64,000 nucleotides of DNA from Paractinoplanes ferrugineus. Lineage in GTDB: Bacteria > Actinomycetota > Actinomycetes > Mycobacteriales > Micromonosporaceae. Positions within the stretch are counted from its first letter, which is position 1, and each line of letters opens with the position of its first letter. The translations under genes and the position numbers were made by a program. The stretch covers positions 62,001-126,000 of the forward strand of contig NZ_BOMM01000038.1 of NCBI RefSeq assembly GCF_016862195.1. The letters run 5' to 3'. Below, in pieces: positions 1 to 8,474 of this stretch. Below the pieces are notes generated by a model that worked only from the letters and a program-made list of their open reading frames with translations, did no database searches and was not told the origin of the DNA.

Positions 1-863
1 CGCGCGGCGGCGAGATCGTCTACGACTCGCCGGTCGAGCGGGTACTGATCGCCCGGGGGCGGGCGATGGGCGTACGCACCGCGGGCGGCCGGGATCTGCG
101 GGCGCGTCGGGCGGTGCTCGCCGACGTACCGGCGCCCGCGTTGTTCCTGGACCTGGTCGGGGAGCGGTGGCTGCCGCCGCGCGTGGTGGACGACCTCCAG
201 CACTTCCGCTGGGACGGGGCGACCGTGAAGCTCGACTGGGCGGTACGCGGCAAGATCCCCTGGCGTAACCCGGCCGCGGCCGGGGCCGGCACCGTGCACC
301 TGGGCGCCGACCTGAACGGGCTGACCCGCTACTCCGCCGAGCTCGCCACCGGGGCGATTCCGGGCAAGCCGTTCCTGCTGTTCGGGCAGATGACCACGGC
401 CGACCCGCGGCACTCGCCGCCCGGCACCGAGTCGGCGTGGGCGTATACGCATTTGCCGCACCGCAAGCATTGGGCGGCCGGCGAGATCGAGGAGCACGTG
501 GCGCGGGTGGAGGCGGTCGTCGAGGAGCACGCTCCCGGCTTCGGCGCCCTGGTCGCCGGGCGCAACGTCTTCTCCCCGGCCGACCTGGAGCAGGAGAACC
601 CGTCGCTGGTGGGCGGCGCGCTCGGGGGCGGCACCGCGGCCGTCTATCAGCAGCTGTTCCTGCGTCCGATCCCCGGTCTGGGCCGTGCCGACACCCCCGT
701 CGACCGGCTCTTCCTGGCCAGTTCGTCGGCCCATCCGGGAGGTGGCGTGCACGGGGCGCCGGGCGCGAACGCGGCGCGGGCCGCCCTCGCCCGGGACCGG
801 AAGATCACCGGCGAGCTGTACCACAAAGTGATCACCACGGCACACCGCGTCATCAACGGCTGA
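1..863 (+). CDS. CrtI-like FAD-dependent oxidoreductase, C-terminal part (5' end outside window)
   Basis: The frame is open from base 3, so the N-terminal FAD-binding (GxGxxG) domain lies upstream of the window. The visible 286 residues resemble the C-terminal two thirds of phytoene-desaturase-like NAD(P)/FAD oxidoreductases. Near the end there is a SSSAHPGGGVHGAPG stretch, which is the second FAD-contacting motif typical of that family. The substrate cannot be read from this part. Carotenoid or other isoprenoid desaturation is one possibility, but many family members have unknown substrates and no carotenoid genes are visible next to it. It ends 95 nt before the glycosyltransferase. Confidence 0.85.
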   Translation, partial: RGGEIVYDSPVERVLIARGRAMGVRTAGGRDLRARRAVLADVPAPALFLDLVGERWLPPRVVDDLQHFRWDGATVKLDWAVRGKIPWRNPAAAGAGTVHLGADLNGLTRYSAELATGAIPGKPFLLFGQMTTADPRHSPPGTESAWAYTHLPHRKHWAAGEIEEHVARVEAVVEEHAPGFGALVAGRNVFSPADLEQENPSLVGGALGGGTAAVYQQLFLRPIPGLGRADTPVDRLFLASSSAHPGGGVHGAPGANAARAALARDRKITGELYHKVITTAHRVING

Positions 864-958
864 CCGGAGCGGCTACGCTGCATAACGGCCCGTGATGTTT
901 ACCAATTGGGGCTAGGGGCAACTGCACCGCGAACCGCAGCCCGGACCGGAGGGACCAC

Positions 959-2158
959 GTGCGCATCGCGATGATTTCGGAGCACGCCAGCCCCCTGGGC
1001 GCCGGCGGGCAGCAGACCCACGTCGCCGACCTGTCGGCGGCCCTCGCCGAATCCGGCCACGAGGTGCGGGTCTACACCCGCCGCGACGACCCGGCGGTGG
1101 CCGGCGAGGTGACCACGAGCAGCGGGGTACGAGTCGTGCACGTGCCCGCCGGCCCGGCCCACGTCGTGCCGCCCGACCTGCTCCTGCCCTACATGGGGGA
1201 GTTCGCCCGGTGGCTCGAGGAGCAGTGGCGCGGCACCTGGGTGCCGGACGTCGTGCACGCCCACTTCTGGACCAGCGGCCTCGCCGCCGTGACCGCCGCC
1301 CGTCAGGTCGGCATCCCGGTGGTGCAGTCCTTCCACGAACTCGGTGAGATCGAGGCGGCCGGCACCGGCAAGCCGTCGCGCTCGGGTTACGAGCGGGCGC
1401 TCGGCCGGGCCGTCGACCGGGTGGTCGCCCAGTCCCAGGACGAGGCGCGCGGGCTCGTCCGCATCGGCGTCCCGCGGACCCAGCTCACGATCGTTCCGGC
1501 CGGGGTCGACAGCGACCGGTTCACGCCCGAGGGCCCGGCCGCCGAGCGCGACCCGGACCGCCTGCGCATCCTCTCGGTCGGCCGGCTCGTCGAGCGCAAG
1601 GGTTTCGGTGACGTCATCGAGGCGATGCGCTGGGTGCCGGACGTCGAGGTGGTGGTCGTCGGTGGCCCGGCCGCCGACGCGCTGCCGGCCGACCCGGGTG
1701 CCCGCAAGCTGCGCGCGCTCGCCGAGAAGCTCCAGGTCGCCGACCGGTTCAAGCTCGTCGGCCGGGTGCCGTTCGGGGACATGCCGAAGTGGTACAGGTC
1801 GGCCGACGTCCTGGTGGCCGCGCCGTGGCAGGAGGACCTGGAGTCGTCCGCGCTCGAGGCGATGGCCTGCGGCGTGCCGATCGTCGGCACCGCGGTGGGC
1901 GGGCTGACCGAGGCGGTCGTCGACGGGCTCACCGGTGACCTGGTGCCGGCCCACGACCCGCGGGCCCTCGGCGGAGCGTTGCGGCGGCTGGTCAACGACA
2001 AGGTCCGCCGGTTCGCGTACGCCACCGCCGCGCTCGACCGGGCCCGCCAGGCGTACTCGTGGAAGCGGGTCGCCGCCCAGGTCGGCTCGGTCTACGCGAC
2101 CGTCACCGGCCGGCGCGGCGGGTCCGGCGAGGCCGCGCCGAACGAAGCCGTGGCGTAA
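959..2158 (+). CDS. Glycosyltransferase family 4 (GT-B fold)
   Basis: This 399-residue protein begins at a GTG preceded by GGAGGG at 948-953. The N-terminal half has the acceptor-side pattern GGQQTHVADLSAALA. The C-terminal half has the GT4 donor-site EX7E region (DLESSALEAMACG, about residues 292-305) followed by VPIVGT. Retaining GT4 enzymes move a sugar from a nucleotide donor. The acceptor here is unknown. There is no signal peptide or membrane segment, so the protein is probably cytoplasmic or peripheral at the membrane. A strong hairpin follows it, so it is probably transcribed alone. Confidence 0.88.
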   Translation: MRIAMISEHASPLGAGGQQTHVADLSAALAESGHEVRVYTRRDDPAVAGEVTTSSGVRVVHVPAGPAHVVPPDLLLPYMGEFARWLEEQWRGTWVPDVVHAHFWTSGLAAVTAARQVGIPVVQSFHELGEIEAAGTGKPSRSGYERALGRAVDRVVAQSQDEARGLVRIGVPRTQLTIVPAGVDSDRFTPEGPAAERDPDRLRILSVGRLVERKGFGDVIEAMRWVPDVEVVVVGGPAADALPADPGARKLRALAEKLQVADRFKLVGRVPFGDMPKWYRSADVLVAAPWQEDLESSALEAMACGVPIVGTAVGGLTEAVVDGLTGDLVPAHDPRALGGALRRLVNDKVRRFAYATAALDRARQAYSWKRVAAQVGSVYATVTGRRGGSGEAAPNEAVA

Positions 2159-2185
2159 TCCCGCATCCACCAGTTGGTGGACTCC

Positions 2186-2222
2186 AACGCTCGCCCGCCG
2201 GTCGATTCGGCGGGTGAGCGTT
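2186..2222 (+). terminator. Strong hairpin terminator after the glycosyltransferase
   Basis: A 15-bp stem (AACGCTCGCCCGCCG at 2186-2200 with CGGCGGGTGAGCGTT at 2208-2222, one G-T pair) closes a 7-nt loop. There is no T-tract, as is common in actinobacteria. It ends only 17 nt before the ATG of the ABC transporter gene, so that gene either has an extremely short leader or is controlled by read-through. Confidence 0.65.
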
Positions 2223-2239
2223 CCTGTGACCATCGATAT

Positions 2240-3142
2240 ATGGCAGTCATCGAGGTCCAGAACTTGCGGAAGCAGTACGGGGACACGATCGCGGTGCGGG
2301 ACGTCTCCTTCACCGTCGAGCGTGGTGAGATCTTCGGCATCCTCGGCCCGAACGGCGCCGGCAAGACCACCACCGTCGAGTGCGTGGCCGGCCTGCGCGA
2401 CCCGGACGGCGGCACGATCACCGTGCTCGGCCGGCCACCCCACGACCCTTCGCTGCGCACCGAGGTCGGGGTGCAGTTGCAGGAGTCCCAGCTCCCCGAG
2501 AAGCTCAGCGTCCGCGAGGCGCTCGAGCTCTACAGCACCTTCTATCCCGAGCCGGCCGACTGGCGGGCGCTGGCCCGCGAGCTCGGCCTCGGCGACAAAC
2601 TCGCCACCCGGTACGCGAAGCTGTCCGGCGGCCAGAAGCAGCGGCTGTCCATCGCCCTCGCCCTGATCGGCAACCCGAAGATCGCCGTCCTGGACGAGCT
2701 GACCACCGGCCTGGACCCGCAGGCCCGCCGCGACACCTGGGACCTGATCGAGTCGATCCGCGCCACCGGCGTCACGGTCGTGCTGGTCACCCACTTCATG
2801 GCGGAGGCCGAGCGGCTCTGCGACCGGATCGCCGTGATCGACCGCGGCGAGGTGGTCGCCCTCGACTCCCCGGCCGGCCTGATCGCCGGGATCGCCGTCG
2901 AGCAGCGGATCCGCTTCCGGCCGTCGGTGCCGCTCGACGACGAGCTGTTCACCACCCTCGACGAGGTGCGCGAGGTGCGCCGGCACGGCAGCCAGCTCGA
3001 GGTCGTCGGCACCGGCAACCTGCTGCACGCGGTCACCTCGGTGCTCGCCACCCACCAGATCATCGCCCACGACCTGCGGGTCGAGCAGGCCAGTTTGGAC
3101 GACGCGTTCGTCCGCCTCACCGGCCAGGACGGAACGGAGTGA
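2240..3142 (+). CDS. ABC transporter ATP-binding protein (drug/ABC-2 type)
   Basis: The 300-residue nucleotide-binding subunit has Walker A GPNGAGKTT near residues 36-44, the signature LSGGQKQR near 129-136, and a Walker B/D-loop reading LDELTTGLDP, with Leu where the family usually has Pro. The switch His is in VLVTHFM. A C-terminal extension of about 80 residues is typical of CcmA/DrrA-like exporters. I chose ATG 2240 because MAVIEVQNLRK starts the fold, and the open frame upstream runs through the terminator. It is followed 2 nt later by its permease, so together they form an efflux pump of unknown substrate. Confidence 0.92.
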   Translation: MAVIEVQNLRKQYGDTIAVRDVSFTVERGEIFGILGPNGAGKTTTVECVAGLRDPDGGTITVLGRPPHDPSLRTEVGVQLQESQLPEKLSVREALELYSTFYPEPADWRALARELGLGDKLATRYAKLSGGQKQRLSIALALIGNPKIAVLDELTTGLDPQARRDTWDLIESIRATGVTVVLVTHFMAEAERLCDRIAVIDRGEVVALDSPAGLIAGIAVEQRIRFRPSVPLDDELFTTLDEVREVRRHGSQLEVVGTGNLLHAVTSVLATHQIIAHDLRVEQASLDDAFVRLTGQDGTE

Positions 3143-3144
3143 CC

Positions 3145-3885
3145 ATGCGCGTCTTCCCCAAACTGACTGTCACCGAGATCAAGCTGCTGCTCCGCGAGCC
3201 GCTGCCGACGTTCTTCTCGCTGCTCTTTCCCACCGTCCTGGTGGTGATCCTGGGCTGCATCCCGGCCTTCCGCGAGCCGTCGGCGGACCTCGGCGGGTCC
3301 CGCGTCATCGACCTCTACGTCGGCATCGCCGCCGTCCTGTCGCTGGCCACACTCGGCCTGCAGGTCGTGCCGACAGTGCTCGCCGGTTATCGGGAGAAGG
3401 GCATCCTGCGGCGGCTCGCCACCACGCCGGTACGCCCGAGCACTCTTCTCTCGGCGCAACTCGCCGCCGCGCTCCTGACCGCGGTGGTGGCCGCCGCCCT
3501 GGCGATCGCGGTCGGCCGGATCGCCTTCGACGTGCCGCTGCCGGCGCACTTCGCCGGGTTCGTGCTCGCCTATCTGCTCGCCGCGCTCGGGGTCTTCGCG
3601 ATCGGCCTGTTCATCGCCGCCCTGGCGCCGACCGGCAAGGCCGCCAACGCGATAGGCACGCTGCTGTTCTTCCCGTCGATGTTCTTCGCCGGGCTGTGGA
3701 CGCCGCGCGAGGTGTTCCCCGAGGTGCTGCAGCGGATCGGCGACTTCACCCCGCTGGGCGCCGGCGAGCGGGCGGTGCACGAGGCGATGACGGGGCACTG
3801 GCCGAGCGCCCTGTCCGCTACCGTTCTGGTGGCTTACCTGGTCGTCTTCGGGCTGGCCGCGGGCCGCCTGTTCCGCTGGTCCTGA
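3145..3885 (+). CDS. ABC-2 type transporter permease
   Basis: The 246-residue membrane protein has about six hydrophobic segments, and its C-terminal region matches the ABC2_membrane family pattern (FFPSMFFAGLWTPREVFP). ATG 3145 is preferred over the overlapping GTG at 3139 because GGAG at 3136-3139 sits 5 nt upstream of it. It pairs with the ATPase just upstream. The downstream two-component system starts 13 nt later, a common arrangement in which the DesK-like kinase and LuxR-type regulator control the pump. Confidence 0.9.
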   Translation: MRVFPKLTVTEIKLLLREPLPTFFSLLFPTVLVVILGCIPAFREPSADLGGSRVIDLYVGIAAVLSLATLGLQVVPTVLAGYREKGILRRLATTPVRPSTLLSAQLAAALLTAVVAAALAIAVGRIAFDVPLPAHFAGFVLAYLLAALGVFAIGLFIAALAPTGKAANAIGTLLFFPSMFFAGLWTPREVFPEVLQRIGDFTPLGAGERAVHEAMTGHWPSALSATVLVAYLVVFGLAAGRLFRWS

Positions 3886-3898
3886 AAGGTTGACGCAG

Positions 3899-5170
3899 AT
3901 GACGGATCAGTCGGCGGTGGCCCGGCTCGAGGTCTGGCGGCGGCGGCTCGACCTGGCCCTGACCTATGTGCCCTACGGTGCGCTTGCCTGTTCGGCGCTG
4001 CTCGTGCCGCTCACCGGCGACGGCCATCCACATCTGCCCTACCGGTACATCGGCCTGCTCGTGGCGGCCAGCGTCGGGTGGATGCTCTGGTGGATCAACC
4101 TGCACCCGGGCTGGGCCGACGACCGGCGGCGGATGACGATCTTCTTCGCCGGCCTGGTGGTCCTGATCTACCTGCTGGTCTGGAGCAGTTCGCTCTTCGG
4201 CTTCTTCGCCTGGACCGGTTACCTGTTCACCGCCTATGCCCTGCGGGGCCGAGGCCCGCGGGCGGTCGGTGGCACCCTCGTCGCCGTCGCCACCGCGGTC
4301 TCGCAGGCCGGCGGCTTCCAGGAGCTCGGGGTCGGTGACTCCTGGGGCTACTTCGCGGTGGTACTGGCCTTCAACCTGACAATCGCGAACGCCATGACGT
4401 TCCTGACCACCATGACGCACGAGCAGCACGAGAAGCGCAGGGCCATGATCGAGGAGCTGGCCGAGGCCAACCGGCGGCTCGAGGACGCGCTCCGGGAGAA
4501 CGCCGGCCTGCACGCCCAGTTGCTGGCGCAGGCGCGGGAGGCCGGCGTGCACGACGAGCGGCAGCGGATGGCCGGGGAGATCCACGACGTGCTCGCCCAG
4601 GGCCTGACCGGCATCGTCACCCAACTCGAGGCCGCCGACGCGGCCGGTGGGGGATCGGCCGGCTGGCGGCGCCACCTCGACGCGGCCAAGGGGCTCGCCC
4701 GGGAGAGCCTCACCGAGGCCCGCCGCTCGGTGCAGGCGCTACGCCCGCAGACCCTGGAGGCGTCGGCCCTGCCCGAGGCGATCGGCGAGGTCGTCACCGG
4801 CTGGGCGGCGCGCAACGACGTGCGAGCCGAGCTGATCACCACCGGCACACCCCGGTCCCTGCTTCCCGAGATCGAGACCACCCTTCTGCGTACGGCGCAG
4901 GAAGCCCTCGCCAACGTGGCCCGGCACGCCGGCGCGGGCCGGGTGGCGCTCACCCTCTCCTACATGGAGGACGTGGTCACGCTGGACGTACGCGACGACG
5001 GCGCCGGCTTCGACCCGGCCGCCCCGCGGTCCGAGGCGTCCTTCGGGCTCGCCGCCATGCGCGAGCGGCTGCTCCGGATCGCCGGCTCGCTCGAGGTCGA
5101 GTCGGAGCCCGGCGCCGGCACCGCCGTGTCGGCCTGCGCGCCGGCCATCGCGATCGGTGCCGCCGCGTGA
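3899..5170 (+). CDS. DesK/NarL-type sensor histidine kinase
   Basis: The N-terminal 165 residues hold about six transmembrane segments with only short outside loops, which points to a membrane-state or intramembrane sensor. A coiled-coil linker follows. The HisKA_3 phospho-acceptor is His about 229 in GEIHDVLAQGL, and the HATPase domain ends with DDGAGFD and SFGLAAMRERL. ATG 3899 has AAAGG at 3885-3889. The last four bases overlap the response regulator GTG (GTGA), so the two are translationally coupled. The signal is unknown. Position suggests it controls the ABC pump in front of it. Confidence 0.92.
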   Translation: MTDQSAVARLEVWRRRLDLALTYVPYGALACSALLVPLTGDGHPHLPYRYIGLLVAASVGWMLWWINLHPGWADDRRRMTIFFAGLVVLIYLLVWSSSLFGFFAWTGYLFTAYALRGRGPRAVGGTLVAVATAVSQAGGFQELGVGDSWGYFAVVLAFNLTIANAMTFLTTMTHEQHEKRRAMIEELAEANRRLEDALRENAGLHAQLLAQAREAGVHDERQRMAGEIHDVLAQGLTGIVTQLEAADAAGGGSAGWRRHLDAAKGLARESLTEARRSVQALRPQTLEASALPEAIGEVVTGWAARNDVRAELITTGTPRSLLPEIETTLLRTAQEALANVARHAGAGRVALTLSYMEDVVTLDVRDDGAGFDPAAPRSEASFGLAAMRERLLRIAGSLEVESEPGAGTAVSACAPAIAIGAAA

Positions 5171-5793
5171 TCGGGCTGCTCATCGTCGACGACCATCCGG
5201 TGGTGCGCGACGGGTTGCGCGGCATGTTCGCCGGCGACGACCGCTTCGAGGTGCTCGGCGAGGCCGGCAACGGGCGGGAGGCGCTCGCGGTCGCCCGAGC
5301 CGTCTCGCCCGACGTGGTGCTGATGGACCTCCGGATGCCGGAGATGGACGGCGTGCGCGCCATCGTGGCCCTGCGCGAACAGGGCTCGACCGCGCGAGTG
5401 CTGGTGCTGACGACCTACGACACCGACCGCGACGTGCTGCCCGCGATCAAGGCCGGTGCGACCGGTTATCTCCTCAAGGACACCCCGCGCGAGGAGTTGT
5501 TCCGGGCGGTCACGGCGGCGCACCGGGGCGAGTCGGTGCTCTCCCCGGCGGTGGCCGGCCGGCTGATGGGCTCGCTGCGCTCGCCCGCCCGGGAACCGCT
5601 GAGCCAGCGCGAGATCGAGGTGCTCACGCTGATCGCGCGCGGGAACAGCAATCGCGAGGCCGCGTCCCGCCTGTTCATCAGCGAGGCCACGGTCAAGACC
5701 CACCTTCTGCACGCGTACGCGAAACTGGGCGTCCGCGATCGAGCGGCGGCCGTGGCCGCCGCTTTCGAGCAGGGTCTACTGAGCCGCGACTGA
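5167..5793 (+). CDS. NarL/LuxR-family response regulator
   Basis: This 208-residue regulator has a receiver domain with acidic pocket DD at 8-9, phospho-acceptor Asp54 (VLMDLRMP) and the late Lys in LLKDTP. It ends in a LuxR-type helix-turn-helix (about residues 145-208: LSQREIEVLTLIA, EATVKTHL). It starts at a GTG that overlaps the stop of its cognate kinase. Likely targets include the adjacent ABC-2 exporter operon, but no operator was identified. Its 3' end overlaps the convergent VOC gene by 18 nt. Confidence 0.94.
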   Translation: MIGLLIVDDHPVVRDGLRGMFAGDDRFEVLGEAGNGREALAVARAVSPDVVLMDLRMPEMDGVRAIVALREQGSTARVLVLTTYDTDRDVLPAIKAGATGYLLKDTPREELFRAVTAAHRGESVLSPAVAGRLMGSLRSPAREPLSQREIEVLTLIARGNSNREAASRLFISEATVKTHLLHAYAKLGVRDRAAAVAAAFEQGLLSRD

Positions 5794-6192
5794 GCCGGGC
5801 TCGCCGCGATAGGTGCCGAACGACCAGAGGTTGCCCTCGGGATCGCGGGCGAGGAACTCGCTCGAGCCGTAATCGGTGTCCGCGGGCGGTTGGAGGATCT
5901 CGGCGCCCGCCGCCACCGCCCGCTTGTGCAGCGCCGGCACGTCCTCGGTGACCACGTAGGCGCCGAACGTGCCGGGCCGCAGCGGCCACTTGTCGTCGGG
6001 GCCGCGGTCGGCCGAGCCGAGCATGACGCCGCCGCCGAGCGGCCAGGACAGCTGGGCGTGGTCCACCCGGTCGCCCTCGCCGTAGACGGCGGTCTCCTCG
6101 AAGCCGAACGCCTCGACCAGGAAACGAATGAGTGCGCGGGCGTCGGTGGCCCGCAGCGTGGGCCACACCTGCGGCGGTGGTGTCTGCGTCAT
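5776..6192 (-). CDS. VOC (glyoxalase/bleomycin-resistance fold) protein
   Basis: The 138-residue single-domain protein carries the paired beta-alpha-beta-beta-beta pattern of the vicinal-oxygen-chelate superfamily. PTLRATDARALIRFLVEAFGFEE forms the first half, cited here only as a position marker over residues 11-33. DPEGNLWSFGTY is the second-half metal-side motif. No specific reaction can be assigned. It follows the AraC-family regulator by 10 nt on the same strand. The pair is a recurring actinobacterial arrangement, and the regulator may control it. Confidence 0.85.
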   Translation of the reverse strand: MTQTPPPQVWPTLRATDARALIRFLVEAFGFEETAVYGEGDRVDHAQLSWPLGGGVMLGSADRGPDDKWPLRPGTFGAYVVTEDVPALHKRAVAAGAEILQPPADTDYGSSEFLARDPEGNLWSFGTYRGEPGSVAAQ

Positions 6193-6202
6193 GCTCCGAT
6201 CC

Positions 6203-7021
6203 TCACCCGGCCAGGGCGGTCTGCGCTTGGACGAAACCGAACTCGTCGGCCAGCCAGCGCGACGGGGCGCAGCCGGCGAACGCCCGGAACTCGCGCACCA
6301 GGTGCGACTGGTCGGCGAACCCGTGCCCGGCGGCGATGTCGGCCAGCCGGGTGGTGGGGCGCAGGGCGCGGCGGGCCCGGTCGAAGCGGGCCACCCGGGC
6401 CGCCTCCTTCGGGCGCAGGCCGACCTCGGCGCGGAACCGGTCGGTGAGATAGCGGGTGCTCCACCCGATCTCGGCGGCGACGGCGGCCACCGTGGTGTCG
6501 TCGTTCAGCAGTCGCCGACAGGCATGGGTGATCTCGGCCGGGACCTCGCCGGGGCGTAACCCGCGGCCCAGGACCTCGTCGAGCGCGGCGAACCGGGCCG
6601 CCCACGTCGGCGCCGAACACACGCGCTCCCGGATCTCGGCGACCGTCGCGGTGCCGAACACGGCGGCGGCGTCCACGTCGAGGCCGGCCAGTTCGGCGGC
6701 GGGCAGCCCGAGCAGCGCCCGGCAGCCGAGCGGCCGGAGCGCCACCTGCACCCCGGACTGCCGCCCGGGGTGGGTGATCAGGGCCGGAGTCACGTGCAGG
6801 CCGCCGAGCAGGGCGTCGTAACTGCCGAGGGCCTGGCGGGGGTCCGGGTGGGCGGCGACGTCCAGCCGGTCGTCCATCGTGAAGATAAGCGTGAGGTACG
6901 GCGAGGGCAGCCCCCGATGAGTCGCGGGCGCGAGGCCGCGCTGCCGGTAGCCGGTGTAGAACCCGACATAGGGCCGGAGCGCGGCCGACGGCCGTGCCTG
7001 CGCGTACTCGTCGAGGGCCAC
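6203..7021 (-). CDS. AraC-family transcriptional regulator
   Basis: This 272-residue protein starts at GTG. The C-terminal hundred residues form the double helix-turn-helix of AraC/XylS proteins: VAAVAAEIGWSTRYLTDRF, then LADIAAGHGFADQSHLVREF, both near 180-260. The N-terminal 170 residues are a ligand or effector domain that I cannot assign. It is immediately upstream of the VOC gene on the minus strand with a 10-nt gap, so the two are probably co-transcribed. Confidence 0.9.
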   Translation of the reverse strand: MALDEYAQARPSAALRPYVGFYTGYRQRGLAPATHRGLPSPYLTLIFTMDDRLDVAAHPDPRQALGSYDALLGGLHVTPALITHPGRQSGVQVALRPLGCRALLGLPAAELAGLDVDAAAVFGTATVAEIRERVCSAPTWAARFAALDEVLGRGLRPGEVPAEITHACRRLLNDDTTVAAVAAEIGWSTRYLTDRFRAEVGLRPKEAARVARFDRARRALRPTTRLADIAAGHGFADQSHLVREFRAFAGCAPSRWLADEFGFVQAQTALAG

Positions 7022-7030
7022 CCTCGAACC

Positions 7031-7534
7031 CTAGTCGGCGAGGGCCCTGGCCAGGTCGTCACGGAAGGTACGCTCGTCGTCGGTCACCGTCTCGCCACCG
7101 AGGCCGAGGACGCCGCCGGTGCTGGCCGCGCCGACCACCGTCTCGGTGATCTCGACGAGCCAGTGTTTGTAGGTCTCCGCGTCGGCCTGCTCGGCCTTCA
7201 CGGCGAGCAGCGCGTTCGCCTCGGCGGCCCGGCCGAGCACGTCCTCGACGTAGCCGATCGGGTCGCTCGGCTCGATCACCGGCGGCGCCTCGCCCAGCTC
7301 GGGATCGCCGACCGCGGAGACGAGCTGGGTGGCGACCGCCGCCACCAGCGGGCTCGCCGACGCGCGGGCATCGGAGATCACGTCGAGGCCGGCCTCGTTC
7401 TCGGCCCGGGTCTTGCGGGCGCTGTCGGGGGTCGCGGCACTGGCCGCGGTGAGTACCGACTGCGGTAGGCCGACCAGCAGCCCCCACTCGGCGTCGGTGA
7501 AGCCCAGCTTCGAGTACAGCGGTTCGTCGGTCAC
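7031..7534 (-). CDS. Conserved hypothetical cytoplasmic protein
   Basis: This 167-residue acidic protein is predicted to be mostly helical. It has no signal peptide, membrane segment or recognisable catalytic motif. It starts at GTG 7534 with GAGG about 10 nt upstream. Codon use is typical of the neighbourhood, with strong GC at third positions. It ends 10 nt upstream of the AraC gene start on the same strand, so it may be the first gene of a three-gene unit with the AraC and VOC genes. I do not recognise the family. Confidence 0.75.
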   Translation of the reverse strand: MTDEPLYSKLGFTDAEWGLLVGLPQSVLTAASAATPDSARKTRAENEAGLDVISDARASASPLVAAVATQLVSAVGDPELGEAPPVIEPSDPIGYVEDVLGRAAEANALLAVKAEQADAETYKHWLVEITETVVGAASTGGVLGLGGETVTDDERTFRDDLARALAD

Positions 7535-7839
7535 GAATCGATCCTCACGTTCGGTTATCAGCGGCGCGGGCTCTTCCTTACCCGCGCACGGCGTGGATCA
7601 TCCCCCGACGAACCCGAACGTGCTACGCGGTCCCGGGGAGGCGAACGCGACCCGGCCCGCTACGGTGTCCGCGCCGCCGAGGTGCTGCGCTACCCCGGTG
7701 CCGTCGTCGGCCGACGGCTGTTCATCGACCAGATGACCGGACCGCTGCTCCGGCCCTCGGCGGGCCCTCGGCGGGCCGCTCGTCTAGCGTGGCCGACAGA
7801 CCCCGGCGAACCGGGCGGTGCGAAGCAATGGGAGAGCTG
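7535..7839. other. Intergenic region with a start-less coding-like strip
   Basis: The 305-nt gap between the minus-strand hypothetical gene and the methyltransferase has no complete gene. In plus frame 2, from about 7649 to 7770, codons are strongly GC3-biased and read DPARYGVRAAEVLRYPGAV followed by VGRRLFIDQMTGPLLR. No start codon or ribosome-binding site fits. This looks like the decayed end of a lost gene, but chance in a 72% GC genome is not excluded. Confidence 0.35.
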
Positions 7840-8445
7840 ATGAGCAGCGGGACCGCCCAGGACAACCTGTGGCTGCGGCAGATCGCCGAGAACCCGGGCC
7901 ACTCGCGGTGGTACATCCAGCGGTTCCGCGACATGGCCGCGCGGGGTGACGACCTGGCCGGCGAGGCCCGGCTGATCGACGCGACGGTGCCGCGCGGCAG
8001 CAAGATCCTCGACGCCGGATGCGGCACCGGCCGGGTCGGCGGTCACCTGGCCGCGGCCGGTCACGAGGTCACCGGGGTCGACCTCGACCCGGAGCTGATC
8101 GCGGCGGCCCGGACCGACCACCCCGGCGCCACCTGGCACGTCGGTGACCTGGCGGCGCTCGACCGGCCCGACCGGTACGACGTCATCGTCTGCGCCGGGA
8201 ACGTCATGACCTTCCTCGCCCCGTCCACCCGGACCGAGGTGCTACGCCGGTTCGCCGCCCACCTGGCCGACGGCGGCCGGGCGGTGATCGGCTTCGGAGC
8301 CGGCCGCGGCTACGAGTTCCACGACTTCTTCGAGGACGCGGCGGCCGCCGGCCTGCTCCCCGAGGTGCTGCTGAGCACCTGGGACCTGCGCCCGTTCCGG
8401 CCCGGCGCGGATTTCCTGGTCGCCCTGCTCGGCCGCGACCGCTGA
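7840..8445 (+). CDS. Class I SAM-dependent methyltransferase
   Basis: The 201-residue protein has the SAM-binding motif I ILDAGCGTGRVGG, an acidic post-I residue in GVDLDPEL, and motif IV-like YDVIVCAGNVMTF. ATG 7840 is chosen because GGGAG at 7830-7834 lies 5 nt upstream. A longer start at 7828 is possible. Small methyltransferases of this class act on many small molecules, so the substrate is unknown. It is monocistronic by appearance. The following lipoprotein starts 29 nt later from its own -10-like box. Confidence 0.88.
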   Translation: MSSGTAQDNLWLRQIAENPGHSRWYIQRFRDMAARGDDLAGEARLIDATVPRGSKILDAGCGTGRVGGHLAAAGHEVTGVDLDPELIAAARTDHPGATWHVGDLAALDRPDRYDVIVCAGNVMTFLAPSTRTEVLRRFAAHLADGGRAVIGFGAGRGYEFHDFFEDAAAAGLLPEVLLSTWDLRPFRPGADFLVALLGRDR

Positions 8446-8462
8446 CCCGCACCGTCGATGTC

Positions 8463-8468
8463 TATGCT
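8463..8468 (+). promoter_or_regulatory. -10 box for a probable leaderless lipoprotein mRNA
   Basis: TATGCT at 8463-8468 is followed by six bases and then the GTG start at 8475. There is no ribosome-binding site between them. This spacing puts the transcription start on or next to the start codon, the signature of leaderless actinobacterial transcripts. Confidence 0.5.
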
Positions 8469-8474
8469 CGCGCG

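Noticed and set aside
899..3070. A 720-codon minus-strand open frame opposite the glycosyltransferase and ABC ATPase
   Set aside because: It is antisense to two clear genes, and the predicted protein has shadow composition (Asp/Gly/Arg/Val) and no domain.
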